A stretch of DNA of 64,000 bases from Gaertneriomyces semiglobifer (taxonomy: Eukaryota > Chytridiomycota > Chytridiomycetes > Spizellomycetales > Spizellomycetaceae): the NCBI GenBank assembly GCA_025558075.1, contig JAHLKF010000015.1, positions 124,001-188,000 on the forward strand, written 5' to 3'. Below, piece after piece: positions 54,198 through 64,000 of the stretch. Under the pieces are notes generated by a model that saw only the letters and a program-made list of their open reading frames with translations, was not told where the DNA came from and did not search any database. Each line of letters begins with the position of its first letter. Within the stretch, counting starts at the first letter, position 1. The translations under genes and the position numbers were made by a program.

Positions 54198-54475
54198 ATC
54201 TGTTGCGCAATTATTTATAAGGCTTGTGGTCACTTTTACGACTGACAGGCAACATTGAATATACAGTTCCCTCGGAGGAAGCATGGGTTGGTATTAGTGG
54301 CGCCTACTCCGCTGACGATGCTTCCGTCTTCTTGAAATCTGATACGGTGCGCGGCTCCAGCGATGTGGCGCTCACCAACTCCGGTCTTATGCCTAATCAT
54401 AAGGATGGTACGACAAGTAGTATGTACAGAGCACGACGACTTCATGTAGACTTGTCGTCGGTGAAGTGCATCGAG

Positions 54476-55147
54476 TTACAGGAAATATTCCGGTTTTCTC
54501 ACGTTGACACCGTGATCGCCTAACGCAGCGGCAAGATCCTCCATGGTTAGCACCGTCCGTTTGTCCTTCGGTGCTCCCCTGCGATCCTTCGATTGCTGCC
54601 CTTGTGCGCGGATTTTGTGATATTGAAGTGCGTCGATCGCAATGTCCGAAACAAACTTTTGAGCGACTAACGCAAGCAGGCGCTGAATACGGGCGTCACT
54701 GGTATGAAAGCCCGAGCGAGACAGGTAATAGTCCGTTACGACATCAGGTATCTGCGTGACATGTTCATTACTTCTCGCAAGCTGGCGAATACAAATTGTC
54801 CGTGCGCTTACCACAGGCTTGTATTCATCCATCATAGCCAATAGCTCAGCCAGTGTTTTGTCACGACGGATTGTTTCTCGTTCAGCTCTTCGTCGTTTTC
54901 GAGGTGAAGAATTCACGACCTTTTCCTCTTCTTCCGGTTGCGGCTCCTCATTGTCATTGTCAGAGTTTGACTCTTGATTATCTGATTCAACTTCCTGATC
55001 TCCGCCGTCTCCTTCTTCTCCGTCCTCCCGTTGTCGTTTATTCGAGTTCCCATTTGGAAGTTCAGAGTGCTCTGGATTTGGAGTACTATCCTCCGAATTA
55101 CTTGGAGACGACGCCGTACTACCCAGGTTGGCTATTTCCGAGGACAT
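54476..55147 (-). CDS. TAF10: TFIID/SAGA subunit TAF10
   Basis: An intronless coding frame of 223 aa from ATG 55147. The first 90 residues are acidic, Ser/Asn-rich and low-complexity. The histone-fold C-terminus holds the family sequence: LAELLAMMDEYKPVV, IPDVVTDYYLSRSGFHTSD, RLLALVAQKFVSDIAIDALQ, LTMEDLAAALGDHGVNVRKP and the terminal EYFL. A CTTGCAG immediately before the ATG suggests a 5'UTR intron ending at the start codon. TAF10 forms histone-fold pairs in both TFIID and SAGA. The acidic N-terminus is longer than in yeast relatives. Confidence 0.95.
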   Translation of the reverse strand: MSSEIANLGSTASSPSNSEDSTPNPEHSELPNGNSNKRQREDGEEGDGGDQEVESDNQESNSDNDNEEPQPEEEEKVVNSSPRKRRRAERETIRRDKTLAELLAMMDEYKPVVSARTICIRQLARSNEHVTQIPDVVTDYYLSRSGFHTSDARIQRLLALVAQKFVSDIAIDALQYHKIRAQGQQSKDRRGAPKDKRTVLTMEDLAAALGDHGVNVRKPEYFL

Positions 55148-55570
55148 CTGCAAGGGAAAACCAACACATTGGAATCATGACCAGAGGAGAAGAGCGGTCG
55201 TCGTGCAACCCATAGAAATGAGCATACCTTGTCCGTTATCCTGCTTGCTATTATAACAACGGTGGTGCGAAGCCAGAAAATGTGTATTTTGTGGGCTAAC
55301 CTCACGCGGGGATCAGGCCATCTGGACGACTTTGAATTTTGGCGGCCGCTTTCGTGAACTTTTGAGGAATAATTATATTCTGTATACATGCAGCGTACAT
55401 AGAGCATGAAATTCTCTCGGCAGTAAGCAGCATTTAAAGGGGCCTCGCAGAAGCAGCGGCCCAGCGGAGAACGTCCAATCGCTTTTGGTAGAACCGCTCG
55501 TTCGAGCATTCAGCACTAGAAATCGTGAACGACCGGAACCAGAACACCAAAAACTCAAGTATCTGGCAAC

Positions 55571-57453
<1,883 letters not shown>

Positions 57454-58176
57454 AGATTCTATATTACGTTTTATATTCAGTAAATATTTTGTGCAATGGA
57501 TAATACACTAGTGGACATCAACAATGCCGAACTCCGCGGAGTTCATTTTCACACCTCCAACCACACCTCGTCGGCAGCCATCCGTTCGGCAAATGCTATT
57601 CGTACATTCTTACCTTTACGTAGCCGTTAGCCGTCCAAGTTGACTGCCCTCATCATCATGCAAGTTATGAGGCACATGCAGGCGGATACCGACTCCTGTT
57701 GCCATCAGAACATTCCAACATTCCACGTTGTCATCCATAAATTCAAATCACCGGTCTCGAACATGAAGCTGATGCCGGGTTGCGGCGACGCTCTCCGTCC
57801 GTCCCTCCGTCCGTCCACATGGAGCCTCCCCCTCCTCCGTTCCCGGCCATTCCATTCACCTCGCCACGCCGCGCCCGACTGTTGTTTGTTGCCAACCAAA
57901 GACGCTCGGCGCAATTCCCAAATTTATTTACGCCGACTCACGATGAATAATGTCGAATAATAAAATAGGATCACCCCACAATTTTTTGCGCCCGACATTC
58001 TCCGTGGACGGGATAATATTTAAAGAGCCGTCGATAGCGAAGGATAGCGTAGTGGAAAGAGTAGAGTATACAGTGGTAGAGTAGTAGAGTAGAACTCTAT
58101 ATCTAGTGAATTACATTACAGGGAGTGAGTAGATTCCTCAACGTCCAAGTAGATACATCTCTGATAGGAGAACGCA
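57454..58176. other. Intergenic region with simple repeats
   Basis: About 720 bp. It holds CCGT-type tandem units (CTCCGTCCGTCCCTCCGTCCGTCC, near 57790-57816) and repeated GTAGAG units near 58060-58100, just before the Rcf2 start. The latter probably lie in the 5' leader or promoter. No gene is supported. Confidence 0.5.
57788..57816. repeat. CCGTCCGTCC short tandem repeat
   Basis: Imperfect tandem CCGT/CCCT units on the + strand in non-coding sequence. Confidence 0.6.
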
Positions 58177-59025
58177 ATGCCTGACACGCACGCCCCTGCT
58201 AACCCATGGTCCGTCGATACCTATGATCCTCACACAAGGATTCCGAGAGAAGATCGGGAAGCTCGGCACCGGCAGGTGTTGATGCAGGGTGTCAAGTCCC
58301 TTGCTATCGCAGCCCCTCTGAGCTTGCTTGGTTCGCTCGCTGCTCAAAGATATGTAGGACTATACCGGGGGCTGAGTCTGCCATTCAAGGTGCGTCCTTC
58401 TTGCAAAGGGTTACTTTCTTACCGTCATGGTTCCGTGCGCTAAACTCACGGTTTGTTCCTGTCTGACCTTGTAGACATTTATTGGTCTCATGATTCCTAC
58501 CGGCACTTTTTTCACAGTGGTCGACCGTGCTGCAATGCATGCCGACCTCGAGCTCAGTTTGAGGTACTCGGTCTCACGCAAAGAGGATTTGCAAAAAATT
58601 GTCCAAGAACCCTCAGAACAAACATGGCAGTCGACACTTTTCAAGCACCGATATTCAATCATTGGTAGGTTTGACTAGTACTTTGCGTTATGACTGCATA
58701 CCCATCGCTAACTCCTTGCGTGCGTCAAGGGTTCGGATGGCTCGCTAGTCTGGGTGCCACCCTCCTGTACAACTGGAAACGGCGGGACATTGCCACCGCA
58801 CACAAGATCATCAATGCGCGTATGACCGCTCAGACGTTTGCTCTCTTGGGTGTCGGGGCAATTGCTGGGCTAGCGACGGTTACGGAGCCTCGGAGAGAAA
58901 TAGGTTTGTTTCTGTTGTTTGGCGCGTCCTTTCCTGCGTATCTGACTGACACCGCTGTAGATCCGCACTTTGAGCGCATTGTGCACGCATCATCGCGCTC
59001 TTCAAGCGTTGCACCTTCATCGTGA
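58177..59025 (+). CDS. RCF2: Respiratory supercomplex factor 2-like, HIG1 domain protein
   Basis: Exons 58177-58389, 58475-58664 and 58730-59025 give 232 aa. An N-terminal membrane region (LAIAAPLSLLGSLAAQRY, TFIGLMIPTGTFFTVVDRAA) is followed by a matrix-side charged part. The HIG1-type domain then reads RYSIIGFGWLASLGATLLYN with ATAHKIINARMTAQTFALLG. The order of an Rcf2-specific N-terminal hairpin and then a HIG1 pair matches yeast Rcf2. Rcf2 associates with cytochrome bc1 and cytochrome oxidase in the inner mitochondrial membrane and modulates oxidase activity. The last segments are hydrophobic. A Ser-rich tail of about ten residues closes the protein. Confidence 0.82.
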
Positions 59026-59373
59026 ACACGGTCATCCTCTTATAGTTTGCTTATGTAGAATTATCAAAATATCACAATGCGGCAATGGAATTCTTTGCTT
59101 ATTTTCAGTAATGTGGGAAATTTTGCAAGTTCTGAATAGATGAATCTTCAACCACCAGTGCTGCTTTGGATCAAACAGAGAGGTTTGGACATTACTTCGG
59201 ATCTCGCGACGAAGCACTTCTTCAGACTCTCGTCCATCCAGATCCATGCGCTTCACAGGCCGGCCTTGCAAAGTCGAACGCGAGGTAAAACGCGAAGCTC
59301 CTGGTAAGAGTCCAGGGGACCTCGACTTCAGTTTTCAGTCGCGAATGTGAACAGGACTCACGGCACTGATGAA

Positions 59374-60011
59374 CTAGACAAATCTGGACCTAAATTCGAA
59401 CTTCTCATCAGGATACACTTCCTTTAAAAAGTTAATGTGCTCCGGATCTCCATTATCTTCGCAACATCAGCCAGTGTGAACTTTGTTCGCCCTCTGTCTA
59501 CAAGCATTCGTACTACATCGGCACGCTGACTCGCCAAAGCATGAACAACTGCCAAGGGCGTGGGTTCGGCGTGATGTTCTTCAATCAGCGTGGTCTCGAG
59601 AAATTCAACAGGGATCCCAAAGATTACGGCACACCGCAGAACACGTGGGTCTCGCGCAGAGGCCCCTTTGGAAAGCAGGAACTCGGCAGTTTCGGTTGAA
59701 CGAGTTTTGAACGAGAAGGCCAGCGCCGGGATACAATGCTCTTCTGTGACCTCATTGGGATGCAGCCCATGTGACAGAAGTATCGACAAAGATTCGACAC
59801 GACCTTTTTTTGCGGCCTCAAAGAACGCTGGTCGCAAAAACGCTGGAGTTGGCGGTTCCGGCAGACGTGAGAGAAGGAAGGAAAGGCCCTGTGGATGTGC
59901 CGTCGCACAGATGAGATGGGTCTCGGTAATGGGAGTATGATGGATGAATCTTTGAGCGAGCTCGACAGTGTTAATACCACCAAGAGGAAAACGCACAGAG
60001 CACTCGTATGC
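59374..60011 (-). pseudogene. Ankyrin-repeat protein gene, probably frameshifted near its 3' end
   Basis: A minus-strand frame reads ankyrin-like units such as AFFEAAKKGRVESLSILLSHGLHP, ETAEFLLSKGASARDP and ASQRADVVRMLVDRGR. It stops at 59424. Shifting the frame by one base near 59460 gives a natural continuation, EDNGDPEHINFLKEVYPDEK, to a stop at 59374. This suggests a one-base loss or sequence error. No in-frame ATG exists at the 5' end; an upstream TAA at 60036 means a 5' exon or a CAAG acceptor near 60012 must be invoked. The function is unknown. It may be active, mis-assembled, or decaying. Confidence 0.55.
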
Positions 60012-60222
60012 CTTGGCAATACATTCCCGTTCGCGTTAACTTATCGGCATCGATGGTGGACGCTTTGCATATGGTGAGGACGCCGAGTATGAGGACCATG
60101 TAGACCTAGATCTAGAGGCGATAGAGGTATGGTGTTCGATAGATACACTCCATACAAGGCTTATCAGAGGAAAGCCGTGGCGTTGCAGTGTGTATGTGTA
60201 TGCTAGTTGCCATAACAACACA

Positions 60223-62333
60223 ATGACTCATCCATCGCGACGTGGTTCAAGCAAAGTTCAAATCCTCGGCCTTCAAATTCAAAAATCTGGACCTTCGTTC
60301 GACGTGCTACTTTCGCACTTGACACTGCTGCACGGAAGGGTATTATCGCCACGTTGTGCGAGCCGCTGGATGCTGTTGAATTCTGCTGCTCGCTTTGCCA
60401 GACATCGAATTTGCTGCTCACGACGAGTGCCTTCACCTGTTATTTCCTACCTTTCGCCTGCCGTGTCTGCCAGAATGACTACATCGTCGTCGCTGCTTGC
60501 TGACCTGGAAACCCAGGAAGTGTCTATACGACAACGTATAAAGGAGTTGAAAAAGAGTAATCAGAAAGATGACGAGAAGCTCGCACTGGAGGAACTAAAG
60601 GATGTGATGAGAAGGAAAAAGGAGCTACTACCGAAGAAACCCAAGAAGGGTGACGATGCTGCTCAGGCTGAGCCAGGGCTGGCGGAGACTCCCGTAAGAG
60701 TTGAAGCTAAACAGCCCGCGGAGGTCAAAGAGGAGACGGTGAAAACATTTACCCTAAAAACGCCCAAGGTAAATATTGTCAACGTCCATAGCTGAGGGAC
60801 ACCAGTTATTGGTCGGTCAGTTGGCTTTGACGAAACGGATCTGAACTCAACTCGCTCTAGGGTACGAAAGATTACGACGAAAAGGATATGGCCATCCGAG
60901 AGAAAATCTTCAGTACTGTCACCACGATTTTTAAGCGCCACGGTGCCATTACGATTGATACTCCCGTTTTTGAGCTGAAGGAGATTCTATCCGGGAAGTA
61001 CGGGGAGGACAGTAAACTCATTTACGACTTGGAAGACCAAGGCGGCGAGAAGTGCTCACTTCGTTACGATTTGACCGTTCCGTTTGCGCGCTATCTTGCA
61101 GAAAATGGCATCTCAAACTTGAAGCGGTATCACATTGCAAAGGTTTACCGTCGAGATCAACCAGCGATGAACCGAGGACGTATGAGGGAATTTTATCAGT
61201 GTATGCACTCGTTTATAATGCGTGAACGCATAACCAGTGTTGATCTGTGAACCTTTTAGGCGATTTTGACATTGCCGGAACATACGATTCAATGGTACCT
61301 GATGCGGAAATTATGCGGGTCATGTTTGAGATCTTGACGGCACTAGAGATCGGAAAGTTCACCATCAAAATAAATCACCGGAAAGTTTTAGACGGCATGT
61401 TCGAAGTATGCGGAGTACCAGAAGACAAAATTCGTACAATAAGTTCGGCGGTGGATAAGTTGGACAAGATGCCCTGGGCAGATGTAAAGAAGGAAATGGT
61501 GGTTGAGAAGGGACTTGCGGAGGACGTCGCAGACCGCATTGGGACATACGTGAAGCTCAAGGGTGAGTATTTTTTAGTTTGGTGTCCGCCATTCACGTGT
61601 TTGCAAGTGCCAATATATGTTTTCAGGATCCAAGGAATTGTGCGACAAGCTCGCTGCGGATGCAGCGCTGGCTGGAAATGTGAACGCGAAAACAGGCATC
61701 GAGGAAATGCGGATTCTTCTAGGGTACCTCGAGCTCTTCAATATGCTCAATAGCGTGTCCTTCGATCTCAGTCTAGCTCGTGGTCTGGATTACTATACCG
61801 GCGTCATCTACGAAGCGGTTGTGGAAGGTTCCCCGAGCACGGTGAACGGAGAACCTGCTGGTGTTGGCTCAGTCGCTGCCGGAGGACGATATGATGAGCT
61901 CGTCGGTATGTTCAGCGGGAACAAGAAAATCCCTTGTGTGGGGGTGTCCATTGGAGTGGAACGTGTCTTTGCCCTCTTGGCGTCTCGGCAGGACCGCGCT
62001 TCCATTAAATCCAAAGATACTGAAGTGTACATAATTGGTCTCGGCTCGGGCTTTTTGGAAGAAAGGATGAAAATAAGCTGCGAGCTGTGGGATACTGGTG
62101 TTAAAGCGGAGTACATGCTCAAGAAGAAGCCTAGAAGCCTTCAGCAGCAGTTTGAGGTCTGTGATCGGGAGCAAATTCCTCTTGCCGTCATTGTCGGTGG
62201 GAAGGAAATAGAAGCGGGGGTGGTTAAGATTAGACGAATGGGCCGCGAGTGGGCCGACCACGTGGAGAAGGAAGTAGAGGTACCGAGGTCGGGGTTAGCG
62301 CAGAAGATCAAAGAAATTCTAGCAACTTTATGA
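60223..62333 (+). CDS. HTS1: Histidyl-tRNA synthetase, likely dual-targeted
   Basis: About five exons ending at 62333. Three in-frame ATGs occur before the conserved region, at 60223, 60370 and 60475. The 35 residues between the second and third are Arg/Ser/Ala-rich with no acids, a mitochondrial presequence. Starting at 60475 gives the cytosolic form, as known for yeast HTS1. A WHEP helix pair ([20 protein letters not shown]) leads to the catalytic core. Motif 1 is near [15 protein letters not shown], motif 2 contains [18 protein letters not shown] and motif 3 contains [13 protein letters not shown]. The class-specific [13 protein letters not shown] is present. The C-terminal anticodon domain is complete. 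It charges tRNA-His. Confidence 0.95.
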
Positions 62334-62655
62334 ATAGTCAGCTGTAGAACTAATGTAGCACTTTGAAGCGGATACGTGTAGGGGTTGCAAACGGGTTGCA
62401 AGCATTTTGCATCTTGCCGTTTTCCCTCCGCCTTCAAGTCCTGCGGAAAGCACATACCATACAATAATAGCGTGCTTGCCCCGAAGGATCAATTTTCGGA
62501 AGCTGATATGATGTAGGATGGTTTCCGTACCAAAACGGTAAAGAGACCTGTTGAACGGAAGCTGATGGTACAGTTTATTTCAAAAATGAGCGAAACTCGC
62601 GGCAAGTAGGGAATGGTGCCAAAAATTCCATTATGCCCAGGCCAAGAAGGAAGAT
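62334..62655. other. Intergenic region
   Basis: About 320 bp between two tandem genes. No coding sequence, RNA or repeat is supported. Confidence 0.5.
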
Positions 62656-63891
62656 ATGCCCAGTGTTGCCCGTATCCTTATTACAGCGGATGTCCATTCC
62701 AAGATCGACAATGTGCACCGCATTGCTATGCGGCTGCAGCAAAAACGCATAAAGTACGTGGATCACTTTGGATGACCGAACGTAGAAGCCTGGCCTGACA
62801 CTCTGACACAGACCTGATCTTGCCATATTATGCGGAGATCTTGTCAACGCCAATCATGACTATGAGGACATATGCATACCATCTGCCAGACCGCAGCCAT
62901 CATTAAGCAAGTCTTTTCAAGATGCTGCCGATGCGTTGGCAAAAATGAGAAAACGTCAGGAAGAGGCAGAGTTTTTGGAAGTGTTGAGAGCACTCAAAGG
63001 AATAACCAAGAACGTTTTTTACATTCCAGGTGAGAATGAGTGACAATTTTTTGTCTGTGCACAGTAGGAGAACTGAGCCCGCATGGTCGAACAGGAAATC
63101 ATGATCCCGCAGAAGCGTTCCCTGACAAGTTCCCAGCGGTTGCATTGAAAGCTTCGACCATACGACCTAAACAGTCAACGCAGAGTGACGACCTTATCCC
63201 TGGACCTCTGTGGCAGCGTATGCAACAGTTGACCGGAGCGATCAACTTTCATCGAAGGGTAGTTCGACTCGCACCGAACCTGTTGATGTCTGGCCTAGGT
63301 GGATCCCCTCCTCAGACGTTGTATGACCAACCGGACAAAGTAGCACATAAAGGATATCCGTACACCGACCAAGAATTGACTCGCATGCTTGACACGTTAT
63401 TACGTCCGAAAAAGGGACGGCCGCTGATGCTACTACCCAACTTGCCGGATATAATAACAGTCAATAAACGCTCAAACTTGATACAATCTAACAACGAACC
63501 CGATTGGCAGATATTGGTCACTCACTGTGGGCCTGCCGGACTCGGGACAACTGACGTCAACAGAACCCCGCACATTCCTGACACCCGGCTTGAAACTGGC
63601 AGTCGCGGGTTTCGGAAAGTCTTATCTTCTCCGGAGTACCAATCACCACTTGCGACCGAGAACTCCTCTGTCACGCCTGCTGAAAATATTGACCGGCCGG
63701 TCAACGTCTTGTTTAATATCCACGGACATTCGCATTTTTCTCACGGGGTCTCCCATCTCGGAAGGATACCCATCATTAATCCCGGGCCGTTGAAAGACGG
63801 GAGATATGCCATTGCAACAATAGAACATGTTTTGGGAATGAGCATGCAGATGGAATGGAAGCTGGTTGGTGTAGAGTTTTGGAAATTATAA
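62656..63891 (+). CDS. Metallophosphoesterase (calcineurin-like) domain protein
   Basis: Three exons from ATG 62656 to stop 63891 encode about 370 aa. The metal-binding motifs appear in order: ITADVHSKIDN (DxH), LAILCGDLVNANHD (GDxVxxxxD), FYIPGNHDPAEAFPD (GNHD) restored by a splice, LVTHCGPAGLG (histidine loop) and FNIHGHSHFS (GHxH). They form the dinuclear centre of the superfamily. A Lys/Glu helix is inserted between the second and third motifs. The substrate cannot be deduced; relatives act on phosphoproteins, nucleotides or nucleic acids. The ATG is the first in a frame that enters the DxH strand directly. Confidence 0.85.
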
Positions 63892-64000
63892 ACTATCTCG
63901 AACGCAGAGTCGAATCTCAAAGCATATACGTTGGAGTAAAGATAATCGCGGAAGACATCCGCACCACAGAAGCGGACAGAGGGCCTATTTGTCTGATGCT
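63892..64000. other. 3' flank to the window edge
   Basis: The last 109 bases after the metallophosphoesterase stop show no supported feature. Confidence 0.6.

Noticed and set aside
57640..57960. A 106-residue open frame between squalene epoxidase and Rcf2
   Set aside because: Composition is driven by CCGT repeats; no conserved sequence.

Overview
The window is nuclear DNA from a fungus that almost certainly makes flagellated zoospores (a chytrid-type lineage). Genes are compact and intron-rich, with introns mostly 50-90 nt, GT/AG ends and CTGAC/CTAAC-like branch sites. There are no operons. Fungal-type genes (PDI with an HDEL tail, Rcf2-like, Shr3-like, FUSC/DUF2421 transporter, squalene epoxidase, Sds3-like) lie among genes normally kept only by organisms with centrioles and motile cilia (TBC1D31, CNBD2-like, FSIP1-like, DRC1, katanin p60). 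An animal-like mitochondrial calcium uniporter fits the same placement.

Layout, left to right: Sds3-like subunit (+), PDI (-), a gene-poor 2 kb, TBC1D31 (+), NBP35 (-), CNBD2-like (+), FUSC transporter (-), Shr3-like (-), four-CBS protein (+), exportin-5 (+), F-actin capping protein beta (-), FSIP1-like (+), sugar MFS transporter (-), HGH1 (-), BCP1/BCCIP (+), MCU (-), SAT1-like GNAT (+), a deaminase-SNX4 fusion (-), PPR protein (+), a 1.5 kb relic-rich gap, DRC1 (+), katanin p60 (-), ribosomal protein uL13 (+), YIPF1/2 (-), RPAC1 (+), TAF10 (-), squalene epoxidase (+), Rcf2 (+), a damaged ankyrin gene (-), histidyl-tRNA synthetase (+) and a metallophosphoesterase (+).

The genes serve unrelated housekeeping roles: transcription (RPAC1, TAF10, Sds3), translation (uL13, HisRS, HGH1), mitochondria (MCU, Rcf2, PPR, NBP35 for Fe-S), trafficking (SNX4, YIPF, TBC1D31, XPO5) and flagellum or microtubules (DRC1, FSIP1, CNBD2, katanin). 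Convergent gene ends are very close (27 to 126 bp) in many places.

The most unusual feature is a continuous reading frame that joins a riboflavin-pathway type (RIB2/DRAP) deaminase domain to the PX-BAR sorting nexin Snx4/Atg24. Other points of note are a dual-start HisRS, a start codon isolated on its own coding exon in the capping-protein gene, and a probable one-base frameshift in the ankyrin gene. Exon borders were worked out by eye from splice signals, frame and family conservation. They were not tested against transcripts.
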